A stretch of DNA of 64,000 bases, from positions 4,435,001 through 4,499,000 of the forward strand of contig NC_092607.1 of the NCBI RefSeq assembly GCF_047663525.1, read 5' to 3'. The notes beneath the pieces were generated by a model that was not told the origin of the DNA, did no database searches, and saw only the letters and a program-made list of their open reading frames with translations. Each line of letters begins with the position of its first letter. Within the stretch, counting starts at the first letter, position 1. This DNA comes from Anas platyrhynchos. Its lineage: Eukaryota > Chordata > Aves > Anseriformes > Anatidae. Shown here piece after piece: positions 43,649-55,755 of this stretch. Made by a program: the position numbers and the translations under genes.

Positions 43649-46436
43649 TTATCTGCTGTAGCTGTATTTCTTTGAACTCAAAGGTATATTTGGGAGAGGT
43701 AGTCCAGGAGAAAAGGGTTTCAAGTACCAAACTCTGTACGTTACATACCAAGCTGACAAACCTATCAGTGCACCAAGAAGCTTTTGACTGAAATCATGGA
43801 AATATATGGCAGTGCACACAAACATGAATACCCAGATCATGGTGAGAAAACACAAGGAAACAAAAAGGCTGTTGACCACAACACGCAGCTTTGAGTTCTG
43901 GTCTATGGACAAGCCTTCCAGCACTGCCATTTCCTCCACAATCATTAGAGCACAGTACGAGAGCAGAAAACAGTGCCCTGAGATATCAAAACCATTCCAG
44001 ATCCCATTGTTCTGGTGGCACTCCTGCTTGGTGGCGTACAGCCGGTGAGGCTCGTTGTGTTTACCCGAGGTAGAGCACATGCCGGTGAGATTCTCGATAT
44101 ACATGAAGAGTCCGGTGCAGACGTACCAGATGGCAGTGCCCACCAGCAGTGCACTAAGACGCCGCAGAGCTGTCAAAATGCTCTTCGTGGGACCATAGAG
44201 GAACTTGCTCTTGGCAAAAAAGTAGGTGGTAACTCCGATGAAGGGCAGCAGAAGCCAGAACGTCCATGCCCAAGCCACCTTGACAAAGTATCTGCCAGAG
44301 AAAAGCCAGAAGAGAAACATGCACGTGTGAAATTTCATAGGAGCCAGGACGAGGGAGCTGGGGGTATGTTATGGTGCTTGAACTAGCAGCTTTTCAAGGT
44401 CACTGTTCAGAGCTGTCTAAATTAGGCACATGATTCCTGCCCTCTGAGTACAGTATAAATAAAATCTTAATCCTCTCCCCATTAATTTCTCTTGGGTCCA
44501 AAACCTGAGTACTTTCTTGACCACATACTTCAACTGTTTCCCAGGCAGCAATCCCTTGGACCTAGAGCCTCATTCAAACCCCTAGCTGACTTGCAGTTCA
44601 GCTACTGCAATTGCCTTTACCCTACAAACCCATTCAACTTTGCCTTACTCAAAGAACAGCTGCAAAGATATTCTCAGCCTGCCACCCTGACCACAGTAAC
44701 CCTTTCTCTGACTTTCAGTGTTCCCCTCTTCCTCCATCTCAGATTATCTTTGCTTTCAAATCCCTTCACAACCTCACCCTCTTCATACCAAGATACCAGG
44801 AGAAGGGCTGACTCTTCTCCCTCATCAGCCCACAACACTCTTCCTCCATTATAGCTTGTAAAATAAATGAAGTAACATAACCTCACAGTAGTGTCTGGTC
44901 TTTTGCTATCCCTTCAGTTGATGAAAGCCATCCTATGGCATACACAAACCTTTCTGTCTCAAAACTCACTCTCTGCCTTACCTTTTTTTTCCTGTGACGT
45001 CTGTAAATCTTGAAAACGAGCTGACAACGTGCTGCTATCCTGTTTAACAAGATATTGCCTAACTAGTCCTGCCAGCATTGTGTAACTAGTCCCCTTTTCA
45101 GATCTTGCAATGGGGCAGGTTCAAGTGAATTTACTACTTCGTTAAGGAGACTGTGGCCTCTGACCTTTGTCCCAGCAGCACGTTCCCAGGCAGCTTGCTT
45201 CCTCTTTACCCACATCTTTGTTTGAAAAGCATAGGCAGAATTCTGGTCTGTGACCAAGTTATAGCCAGACACACTCATCATTTAATCATCACCTACCTCA
45301 GCACCTCAGACAAGAACAAGCAGGAACAAAGCTCTATGTTTTCATTATGGTCCTAACAAAAACTGTCAGGGGCTGCCCAGGACTTTAAGGAGCACCTCCC
45401 TCGCCCTGCACTGTACAGCAGGGGCACCTGTGCAGCAACTACAGCTGAAAATCACAGAATCACAGAATTTCTAGGTTGGAAGAGACCTCAAGATCATCGA
45501 GTCCAACCTCTGACCTAACACTAGCAGTCCCCACTAAACCATATCCCTAAACTCTACATCTAAACGTCTTTTAAAGACCTCCAGGGACGGTGACTCCACC
45601 ACTTCCAAAACTCTCATTTGGCTGAGACACTTAAAAAAAAAAAAAAAAAGGCTGTTAACACGACTGCTGTCACCAAACCAGCACACAAATGACCTGTGGG
45701 GAAAAAAATTGCCTCGGTACTGACACAGCTCCCCTCTTTCAGCCGGGCAGGGCACCGCAGCACCACCAGACCAATTCCCCTCTGAGCACCCTGCCAACTG
45801 CTCCCTGCAGTCACGCTGAAAGCACGTCCTCTACCACGTGTCGGCAAGCGAAAAATTCAAATCAATAAAGTAAAGAACCCCCAAGTCGCCAGGGAATACA
45901 GAAATTTTAGCTTCATTTTCTGCTCTACAGCAGGTAGAGGATGGGTGCGCTCGCATGGCTCAATGCCTTCAGCATTCAAGCAAAGGGTTAAGGAAACGCT
46001 GAGCCATCGCCTAAGGAGCAGAAAACGAGAATAATAACGCTGCTTTTACAAAGATGCTGAAAGACTTAGGCTTGCAAGACTTCAGCTTGCTTTTGGATCA
46101 ATTCACTGCCAGGTCTGAAAACCTGAAAAATTATCTGGGAGCTGAAGAAGGGGCACGGTTCCCCCTCCTCCTCCTCCTGGCAGCCCCCGGCAGCCCCAGC
46201 CCGGGGGGACCCGCAGCCCCCCTCACCTCCTCGCCCCCCGAGGGCCCCCCCAGCCCTCCTCACACGTTGAGCAGGTTGCGCTTGTTCTGCATGGGCGTCT
46301 CCGGCACCAGGTCGCCGTCCTTCAGCGCCGACCCGAGGAGGACGATGCCGAGCAGCACCCAGGGCAGCCGGCGGCGCACGGCCCCGGCCGCCAGCCCGGC
46401 GCGCAGCGAGCGGCTGCACCGCTCCAGCCGCTCCAT
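43649..46436 (-). CDS. FITM2: Fat storage-inducing transmembrane protein 2 (FIT2)
   Basis: FITM2 is an ER multi-pass protein of the lipid phosphatase-like superfamily. It cleaves fatty acyl-CoA at the diphosphate and is needed for ER lipid balance and lipid-droplet budding. Two exons (46436-46264 and 44291-43649) give 271 codons (human 262). The exon 1 donor is AACGT|GTGAGG; the phase 2 junction rebuilds NVYFVKVAWAWTF, a family signature. Six or so hydrophobic segments are visible. The two catalytic histidines lie in FDISGHCFLL (about residue 164) and AIYFHDFSQK (about residue 223). The loop between helices 3 and 4 (about residues 128-158) is longer and more polar than in human. The start MERLERC matches the human start MEHLERC. 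An in-frame upstream ATG exists and is described under the promoter. Confidence 0.95.
44292..46263 (-). other. FITM2: FITM2 intron 1
   Basis: A 1972-base intron with GTGAGG donor and TCTGGCAG acceptor. It holds a CR1 fragment and an A-run near 45631-45649. Its first 120 bases belong to the CpG island. Confidence 0.8.
45449..45608 (-). mobile_element. CR1 LINE 3' fragment
   Basis: Read on the plus strand it begins AATCACAGAATCACAGAAT and continues GGTTGGAAGAGACCTCAAGA. It runs backward into the end of ORF2 (SLEVFKRRLDVEFRDMV on the minus strand). It is a 5'-truncated copy inside the FITM2 intron. Confidence 0.9.
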
Positions 46437-46650
46437 CGCTCCCCGCCCGCCTCCTTCGCGGCCCCCGGAACGAGCCGAGCCCGGCTCCCGGCTCCGCCCG
46501 CCGCCACCACACGGCCACCGCCGAGCTCCTCGGGCGCCCCCGGGCGGCGCCCGCCGGGCCCCCGGCCCCGCGGTGGCGGTGAGGGGAGGAAGGAGCGCGG
46601 CCGCTGTGGGCATGCGCGGCCCCCGCCCCGCCATGTTGTGGCCGTGCCCT
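46437..46650 (-). promoter_or_regulatory. FITM2: FITM2 CpG promoter with YY1/TISU-like and NRF1-like elements
   Basis: This is a CpG-rich leader upstream of the FITM2 start. On the minus strand CAACATGGCGGG (about 46628-46639) matches the YY1/TISU element SAASATGGCGGC at 11 of 12 positions. A GGGCATGCGCGG NRF1-like site lies at about 46608-46619. Such elements commonly sit at or just after transcription starts. The ATG inside the TISU-like motif (46634) is in frame with the family start and would add 66 Gly/Arg/Ala-rich residues. I infer transcription begins near 46640; the family start at 46436 remains the better-supported one. Confidence 0.5.
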
Positions 46651-47146
46651 CAGGGCGCCGGGCTGCGCTGGGGGAATGGGGCCCGGCCGGCGGGGGGGTT
46701 CCTGGGCTCTCGGGGTGCTCCTGCCCCCGACAGACGACTCAGGGGTGGGCAGGGCTTAATCCCCTCGAGCTTCCCTCGCAAAGCTCTGAGGGCTTTGTGG
46801 CTGCAGTAGCTGATGTGCCTATTGAAGGAGCTGAGTGATCCTAGCAGGGGGAGAAAGCGCTCTGCAGGGATGCTAACACAACATTAAAATTGGGTGGACA
46901 AGAAGCACTGCTTTCTAGCCAAAAGTCACCATCTGGCTTTAAAGAAGCTCCCGTGCTGGGCATGCAGCTGAGGGACACGAGCAGCCCCACCTCTCACCGC
47001 AAACAAGCACAGAAAACCGGGGATCTGGGGGCACAGCACGCCTGGTTCAGTTCCATGGCACTCTGAGGTGTAAAGTGGAGTACAAGCTCCAAATCTATCA
47101 CATATAATGAGAGAAATGCTGCTCAAACAGCGAGATCTTCAACATA

Positions 47147-47630
47147 TCATAGAATCATAGAATATCCTGAGTTGGAAGGGACCCTTAAGGATCATCAAGT
47201 CCAACTCTTGACACCGCACAGGTCTACCCAAAAGTTCAGACCATGTGACTAAGTGCACAGTCCAATCTCTTCTTAAATTCAGACAGGCTCGGTGCAGTGA
47301 CCACTTCCCTGGGGAGCCTGTTCCAGTGTGCAACCACTCTCTCTGTGAAGAACTTCCTCCTGATGTCCAGCCTAAACTTCCCCTGCCTCAGCTTAACCCC
47401 GTTCCCGCGGGTCCTGTCGCTGGTGTTAATGGAGAAAAGGTCTCCTGCCTCTCGACACCCCCTTACGAGGAAGTTGTAGACTGCGATGAGGTCTCCCCTC
47501 AGCCTCCTCTTCTCCAGGCTGAACAGGCCCAGTGCCCTCAGCCGTTCCTCGTACGTCTTCCCCTCCAGGCCTTTCACCATCTTCATAGCCCTCCTCTGGA
47601 CACTCTCCAACAGTTTCATGTCCTTAACAT
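47147..47630 (-). mobile_element. CR1 LINE, 3' end of ORF2 plus 3' UTR
   Basis: The plus strand opens with TCATAGAATCATAGAAT, the inverted CR1 terminal repeats, then GAGTTGGAAGGGACCCTTAA. The minus-strand translation shows [38 protein letters not shown] and [13 protein letters not shown], the conserved C-terminal end of CR1 ORF2. Its last roughly 130 codons are still open, so it is among the younger copies here. It is 5'-truncated. Confidence 0.95.
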
Positions 47631-48971
47631 ATGTCACTAAACTACATATTCAGAAGCATTGTTTTTCCACCCTAATGTATCAAAACAAGAACAAAAATAA
47701 CTTTTTACATCCATTACCAAATGGGTAGGTGGCTTCCAGACCAGAACATCAGAACAGGGCATCAAGGGGTTATACTACGCACCATAAATGAACATCCATT
47801 CCTTGTAGAGTAACATGCACAGCTTCCCTTAAAGAGAATATCTTTCCATAGTATGTGAGAGAGAATTTCAGAGCATTCTCAAACATCCTAACATGTAACT
47901 TTTGAACTTTTTTTTTCTGTGCTTGAAGAGTGTTTCTGGTAAGACTCCTGCACTGTTCATACTGCTGAGAGCAACAGTGCCCAGGCACAGGCAGTCTGTC
48001 ACTATGGTGTTTGAGACCTGCTTCATCTATTGAGCTGCTGCAGATGTCATTTCAACTTATGTTTTGGAAAATAAAACACCATCAGCAAGCAGAGAAATTG
48101 CTAAATGAACAAAGAGCCTTTATTCATCTGAATGGCCTTAGTAATAAAAAATGTGAGGTGAAAAGAAAGCAGACCCTATCTGAGACAGGATGGGAAAGTA
48201 TTTCTTGCCAGAGTGCATTTCAAAGCCTTTTTGCAGTCATCGTCAGCAAATCTATGACAACATCTGGGCTGAAAGAGCAGAAGGATACATCAAAGTCGAC
48301 TGACGCACAAGCAACTGCAGTAGATATGGACAGTTTCAGCTAAGAAGGTTATCCAGGGTAAATGGCATTTGGCAATTTATTGTATGTTGTTTTTAACAAG
48401 ACTGACATGGCCACGTCTAGCACTTCTAGCCACAGCATTGTACCCCTGAATTAGAAAAGACAGACAGCTGCGTTCACTCAAATGAGTGAGGATAACAGGG
48501 TCTGGGAGCAGGTTTCACAGAGTCCAGCATTGTCTGCCTAAATCCCCTCCTGTGGGAGTCCAGCTGCCTTTGAAACTTTTCCTTCTTTGCTTCACAGGTT
48601 TGGGTCTCTGATCTCCAGATTGTTTTCAGTGCCTGTGAGCTGGAGATGGCAAGTTGCTTGGTTGGCTGTTAATGAAGCATACTGTGGTGTCTACCACATT
48701 GCAGGAGGATTTCATAAGCTTGGCACCTGTTCCAGATGAATGGAATTGATGGCATGGGCTGGAAATTTGTCTGTCTTCAGCCCAGCTTGAAATGTCTGAG
48801 GATTATCTCTATAAATCATCAATTCTAGCAAGTGCAGTGAGCAAAGCTCAACTGGGTTCCAGGTGTCCTGCAGATTTAGACTGGATCTGTACTTTCATAC
48901 CACGTATATGCTGCCACATGCACCGGCCAAGGCCAACAGTCCTTTTGAGGAACCAAGTGTAGTTCCCTCAT

Positions 48972-48978
<7 letters not shown>

Positions 48979-49006
<28 letters not shown>
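48979..49006. repeat. A28 homopolymer
   Basis: An uninterrupted A run of about 28, followed by CACAAAAAAAC. No LINE or SINE body recognisable to me precedes it. Confidence 0.85.
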
Positions 49007-51375
49007 CACAAAAAAACAGAAGCAGAATTTAGATATTTCAAAACTGCAGAAAATGCTTTTACTCATAACCAGGAAATGGGGTTTATTCTAGGGCAATCGT
49101 AGAAGGTTCCCAAAATGTTCTCACAGACAGCAAATTAGTATTTGACAGCTATAAACAATAGCTAACTGAATTAATTGCTCAGGTATAACAAAACTGGCTG
49201 TCCTTTCCTTTTTTCATACCTTTTTCCTTAAGCTCACCAAGTCACTGCCTGATTCAAGCTGAATACTTCCAGACTATTTGATGAAGACCATTGTTTTTTT
49301 TTTTCCTCCCCGTTTGAAGAAAGTGTTTAATTTGAACCAAGGCCCCAGACAAAGTTGGTGAGCATTGCCCCTGCATGCCCAGTTGCCCAAAGCTTTGGGC
49401 AATTATTTGGACATGCAACATGGAAATCACAGCATCCTGAGCAGAGGTCTGAAATGAGATCAAATATGCCTTGAGAGTGTCCTTGCTCCTGAGCCGCATC
49501 AGATTGGAGGGAATCTTTCATGGTCATAAAGTTCCATGTTTTAGCAGGTGTTCCATTATTCATTGGAGCAAGAACAATGACACTGAGTTGTTCTTAATTA
49601 TTTAAAATAATTACGTTACTTAAAAAAATAACTCATCTAGTTCTAGCAATTGTATTAATCATCCATTTCACTTTGATTGCAAGGAAACCTGCCTTTCTCA
49701 TGCAAGACTATGGCATGGATGCCTTCTGCAGAATTGAGAATCTGGAAACAGTCACCTAACCTCAGCATGCAGTTAGTGGAGAGAGACCCTGACCCTTCAC
49801 AGCTCTTGCCAGACCTTTTTGTCTGAGTGACATTTTGCTCAGTCATAGTATGATTTCTGGGTCCACTACTCTGTTGCAATCACAGATAGATGCCTAGAGA
49901 ATTAAAAAAAAAAAAAAGCATATATATTTTAAACACAGGAAAGGTTGGTTCTTCTCTGACCCGAGTTTGGGCTAAGGTGAGCTCTCACCAGCTGATCTAC
50001 CCTTAGGGAAGACATGCTTCAGGAAGCGCTCCCCAGGCACCTGTGCCAGGGGTCATGCTGGAGCTCAGCACAGCCACTCACCTGCCCACACAGCTCAGTC
50101 TCTTTGCCATGGATGTGGTAGCACGCAGGCACAACTTGCACCTCATCCTCACTTGGAATCAGGAGGAGACAAGGACAACAGGTGCCCTTCAGAGCACACT
50201 GCCTGTGGTTGCACACTTGATGGGTCTGAGATACCCCTGTAAGGCACCCGTCTGGACCTGGGAGACCTCCCCGTCTTCCCAGCTTGCCCTCCTGTCTCAG
50301 AACAATACCTACAACCCGGTGGCATCTGCTTGTCCATCATTATCTGCCTGCTTTTCACCCTGGGGTCCATCTACCCCAGCTCTCTCCATCCACAAGGCAC
50401 TTTCCAGATGGAAACCATTTAGAAACCACGGGCTCTCAGTGGTTGTGGCACCCCTCCTTTCCAAGCCTTGCTTGCTCTGTTTTCCTTGGTGAATGCTGCT
50501 CACATCTCCATGATTGATTGTGTTTGAGTTTGATTGTTAAGTGTGCTGGGATGTTTGCATGAGAGGTGCTACATAAGCATTATCTGTGCTGTATTTTCTT
50601 TGCCTAATAGGAGCTTAAGCTTGAAGTCGAAGATAGTTTTGGCCCTTTGCTGAGACACCATCCTTCAACTTCAGTGCTTTCAGTTCTGCAGCCTTCTCTG
50701 TTCACTGTCAGCTTAAAAAAAGTATGCTTTGTTCCTTTCTGTGCCAGTGATGCCTTTGAAATGCAGCCAGAGCAGAGTCACCACAGCCTTCCCATCACAC
50801 TGACCCGGATCCTCGCTGCCTGTCCCTGGTGCTGAGGGATGCTCTTCACACCAGCACACCTCATCATTGCTCTGCAGAACCAAGGGCTTCTCACTTCTGT
50901 GACCGGATGCTGCATTATTTGCAGCAGAAAAGACAAATCAAGAGACAGGAGAGAAAACAGTCATTCACAACCTGTGCGTCTGCTCAAACAAATGGGAAAG
51001 ACCTTTCCTCATCCCCAAACCCACAAAATGTTGGAAGAAGTTATGGAAATTAGCCCCAGGTAATTTGTATAGACTGGGCCCAGCTTTAAAACCTCTGCAG
51101 GTCACACATTTCCCCTCAAGCTCTTTTCAGATGAATCGGAAGGGTATGATTTTAGCTGAAGGGAATTTTCAGCATAGCTGGTGGTTATACCCAAAGATCA
51201 AAATATTTTGGGATACAGGGCAAAGCCTAATAAAGAACCAATTCAGTTTTCAGTGGAGTAAACTTTACTAACACTACAAATTAATACCTACTGCTACAAA
51301 ATATTTATGTTCCTTGCTCTGCACAGCCAGATTTCAGTAGGGCAGACTAATGACAGGTCTGAATTTATGGAGGAG

Positions 51376-51580
51376 GATGGTCTGGTGATTAGGGCCCCGA
51401 GCAAGGATTCGGAGGGTCTGGTTTTAATTTGTGGCTCTGACAAACTCCCTCTAAAGCCATAGGCAGGTTCCTTAACCTCTGTATTCCCATATTCCAGGTG
51501 GGAAATGGGAGCAGTTACATTTTTCTGCTTCCTCAGAGATAATGTGAGGTTGCGGAGAGATACAGTATCTAAACAGCTTA
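51376..51580 (+). repeat. MIR-like SINE fossil
   Basis: The sequence keeps the MIR order over about 200 bases: TGGTCTGGTGATTAGGGCCC (A-box region), GGTCTGGTTTTAATTTGTGG, then CAGGTTCCTTAACCTCTGTA, GTGGGAAATGGGAGCAGTTA, and TGAGGTTGCGGAGAGATACA near the end. Divergence is large but the order and spacing match the remembered consensus well. Confidence 0.7.
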
Positions 51581-51950
51581 AAAATAACCAGAGCTCACAA
51601 AGCTATAAAATATTTATTCTTGCTACAGAGAGAATACAGCAGCTCATTAGCAGATGAAATGGGGATGAGATTACACCTAAAAATGTCTGATTCATGTAAG
51701 TATACATGCACTTGTGCATAAAATGGTCTTAATTAGTCATGTTTCTGTAATTACCTGACCTCCTGACCTAGTGCAGCTGTGGTGGCTGTGTACAGCTCCC
51801 TGCTGAAATAGCTGGCCCGGTTTGCATTCACCTTTTTGCACAGCAGATAACGTGCTTTCTGTGTTTGCCAAAGAAAATCTTCACTCCCAAACACCTGCAT
51901 ACATGAATTAAGTTGGTTCTGTGTTGTCTTTTCACAGTAGCTGATGTATT

Positions 51951-51973
51951 CCCCCCCCGCCCCCCCCCCCCCC
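51951..51973. repeat. C-rich homopolymer tract
   Basis: A run of 23 bases that are all C except one G. It is prone to sequencing and assembly error. Confidence 0.85.
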
Positions 51974-54900
51974 ACTTAACAGGATTCTCAGAGAAGCACG
52001 GCTACTGGTAAGCAACTCCCATCCACTTAGATTAACTTTTCTGGTAGTCCTGTGCTAGAAGTGTTATTTGTTTCTTTCATTTATTTGCTTTTTATAGTGG
52101 TTATCAATCACAGGTTAAACTTCATGCAGAATTCACAATATCCATGAAGCCCTTCATGGGTGGCCTTTGAGCTACTGTATAAAAATACAGGTTTTTTCTT
52201 TATTATTTTTAAAGAAAACACAGCTTGCTGTAACTGCTCAAATACGGGAAGAAAGTGATCTGTACTTATGAATTTAAATTCAGAAATATGAACTTCTCAG
52301 ACTTTACCAGTGCATTTTTAGCTCATGTGTTTACATTCAGGTGTAGGACCTGGAGCTGCCTTTATGCTGATCAGCTGCAGGGACCACAGCTAGCAGTTCT
52401 AGCTTCCTGGCTGGATAACTGGCACAACAAACCACATAACATGAGCTGCAGCTGCTTTAGTCAAATATGTAATTACAAATATTAAATGCAAAGCTAAAAA
52501 ATAAATATGCATACATAATATTTAATCTGTGCTTTACTGGCTTAGTTAATTATATAAGTGTCAGCTAGAAATGTGATGCAATTCGCCCTGAAAATAATCC
52601 CTACTGAAGTGCTCACTAGATAAAAATAATAATTACAGAAGACATCAAAGCATATGTTGACTGGCCAGTGGACTCAGGGTTATCCTAGTCTTAATTTGGC
52701 TGTAGTTAAGAAGTTTAAATTTACACATTTATTTTTGCTAATGATTTGTTTGGTTTCTTACCGATCTATTCCCTGCGCTCAGCAAGCTGAACACCTCCCG
52801 CTGCCCCCATCTGTGCTCTTCCACCACAAGCTGCTCCACATCTCAGCCTGCATCAGAAGGGGAAAGGAGGATGCCCAAGGCTGGGGAGTTCCAGCGTGAT
52901 AACCAGCCACAGGTGCTACTGGAAGGACAGTGGGGTGACAGACAGAGGCACTGAGCTGTCCTCAGGACTGGGATGATGGCTAAGGCACTGATCTGAAGGA
53001 GAAGCCAGAGCTGTGCTAGTGTCTGAGCTTGGCTTCATCACATTTTTTCTGAGCCAGGCTCTTTCCTTTAGTGCCTGCAGGAGCTCAGAAGCACTCGTTT
53101 GGCTGTGGCATGCAACTCAGCTTGCCTTGCTGTGTGGAAGTGAGCAAGATCCTTGCACCTTCCCCATTGCATCCAGTGAGTTCTCTGTGAGTGCCCAGCT
53201 GGTGGCAGGGCACTCACTTCACCCAGCTTCCTGACACCAAGAGGAACAAGCCAGCTGCTCTCCCCAAGGAAATGCATCCCAGTCTGCCAGGAGCAGAGCA
53301 TCCCCAGAATACCAGGGTCCTGTCTGCTCCTTGCCAAGCTGGTGTGAAGGCGTGGGTGTCAGCCCAACTCAAACCCTGCTGATGGTGTCCACGAGCAGCA
53401 GGGAGGCAGCTCTGGGTCCCCAGCCAGTTCCGCCAGGATGGACCCCAAACTGCAGCCACATCGAGATCCTACCGACAGCCCGGAGCTGCGCAGGGATGGC
53501 AAGTGTGCTCCTGCTGCCTGTTCTTACAATAAAGATCTCTCCAGCATATTTCTCTTCTAGGTTCTGTAAGAAATAGAATTACAGCCAAATCCTAGTGCTT
53601 TAGATCCGAGCATTTAACAGCTTTAGTTAAAGCAGTCAGGTTCTTTCCAGAAGTGTTTGTTTGTCCAGTTCAAACAAGCTGCTTTTCTTAAATACGAGCC
53701 TGCCACAGATGGGTGACCCAACCCCATCCCCGTTGACACGATTCAGAGGCTAGGAAAAAAAACACAAGATGTGCATCCTGCCACTGGGCTGAAAAAAGTG
53801 GCTGTTTCTTTAACATAGGCTCCAAACAATCAGAAAACCATTCTTCCCCCAGTGTGCAGAGGACGGGGGATGCCAGCACTGAGCAGCACAGGGCCCGTCC
53901 TGCAGCAGCATCCCCGCACCCACAGGGACGTGGGCATTGCTAGGGCTTTGAACTCCACTTCAAAGCTGTGGCCAGAGCAAGGTTTCTGTAAACTCAGGGA
54001 AACAGGTAAATATTTGTCAGGGTCAATTAAGCCTCCTCATCCCCTCAAAAGTCATCTGCATGGTCTGGCAGGCACAGAGCCCTGGGGCTTACCGAACCTC
54101 CCCAGGAGGCAGACAGACACCCAGCACTGCAGCGAGGAGGTCAGGAGGTTTTTCCCTCACCACAAGCCATGAACTCACACAGACTTCTCCTTCAGTTGCT
54201 GGCTGGTAGGCATAGGAAGGTCCTGTCCTCAGGCACAAAGGAAGGGAGAGGAGCAGAGCTGTGGTTTATAGCCCCTCCTCGCACCCCCATTACTCCAGAT
54301 TGGCGTCAGCTGCTCGCAGAGGCTGAGCGCACACCTCCTGTGTCCCACCTGCTCCTGCAGGTTTTAGCGGTGGGCATTGCGAGCTATTGGTGCCAGAAGC
54401 TGTAACATCAGATAACACCTCCAGGAATTTATGAAGTTCCACTTTCTGACATCCCCTGGCCCATGCAGGGGGCCTGAGGTGTGGAGTGTGGAAGCCGGGC
54501 TGTGCTGCGATCGGCTGAGACACCAAACCCTACCAGTGCTCCCGACCTTCTCCTGGCTTAGCACAGCACAAAAATGCCATCTTAAAGAAGAAAAAAGGCA
54601 AGGGAAAAGCTAAAACCAGCCAACCACCGGATGAGACACATGCAGAAGGAGGCGGCAAGGCTCCTTCCCCCATCCCAAACCCCAGCTGCCGGTGGCTGAT
54701 CTCCCCTGCTCCACCATGGCCCTGGGGCAACGCCACCCTCCCTGACTTTTAGCCAGATGTAGACAAGCTGTAGACAAGCAGAGGCTGCAGGCAAGCGGAA
54801 AAGGAAGCACCGGGGCTGTATCTGAGGCAAGCTGGGAGCCACGTGCTGGCCCTGAAGGTGCCTTTTCCCTTGGCTCCAGCCCCGCGTGCACCCAGCCCCG

Positions 54901-55707
54901 TGGCCATCCCCTCCTCGCTGCTCTTGGCACTGGGGCAGGGCCGCGGCAGCACAGATGCGTTGGCACAGGGCACAGCCAGAGCTTTGTCCCGCAGCCCCAG
55001 CGACATCCAGAGCTGCCGATGAGCTGCAGGAATCCGCCCGTTCACCTCCCTTTGTACTTCAAAGGCCGGAGGCTGGGAAGCGCGGGCTGAGCGCAGCTGG
55101 CAGCGCCCAGGCTGTTGGGAGATAAGGTATCTGTCCTCAGCCAAGCTGCTCCAGTTCTGGGCTTTTCGGGGGCTCACGTGTCTGTGTGTCCCCTGGTTAG
55201 GGGAGAAAAGAGCCTGGGGGAAACATCTCTGTGCTGGGAGAGGCACGGAGCGCATCGCTCCAATTTTGGATGCGCTCAGTTAAAGTTCACGTCCCTACAG
55301 CTCCTTTCTTTGCATCAGTATCAGTTGGTGGGGCAGGTGAGGACTAAGGAAATAAGGCAGAAAGGAGCACCCCGAGGGCTCATCTTCTGCTTTTCCAACC
55401 ACTGTCCTGCTTTGAGCAAAGTGGTCCTTGCGAACATCTGAGCCCCCACAGCTGAACCTGAGAAATCTCTCGTCCAGGCAGGCAGAAATCTGATGGCTTG
55501 GGTCCAGCCATCTGGACGTGGGAAAGCTCGGGAGCCCCATGAGAAAAGGGAGATTTCTTGGCAAAGGCTCAGGCAATCTTTCCGGGAGAGCGGAGGGCTG
55601 GAAACATGAGGTGTCCGTCAGGCTGCGCCTGCTCTGCTGGCACAAGCCAGGAGTCCTCAAGGTGCACAGGTAAAGCAAGAGATTTTATAAATCTGTGCAA
55701 AAAATAG

Positions 55708-55711
<4 letters not shown>

Positions 55712-55755
<44 letters not shown>
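55712..55755. repeat. T44 homopolymer
   Basis: An unbroken T run of about 44 bases, the longest homopolymer in the window. On the minus strand it could be a poly-A tail, but no retroposed gene or SINE body was recognised upstream of it on that strand. Confidence 0.85.

Noticed and set aside
46054-46809. 251-codon plus-strand frame
   Set aside because: It is antisense to FITM2 exon 1 and its CpG island; its proline/arginine-rich content is typical of islands.
52910-53010. Possible MIR-like A-box region (GGCTAAGGCACTGATCTGAA)
   Set aside because: Only one short word fits; the remainder does not keep the SINE order.
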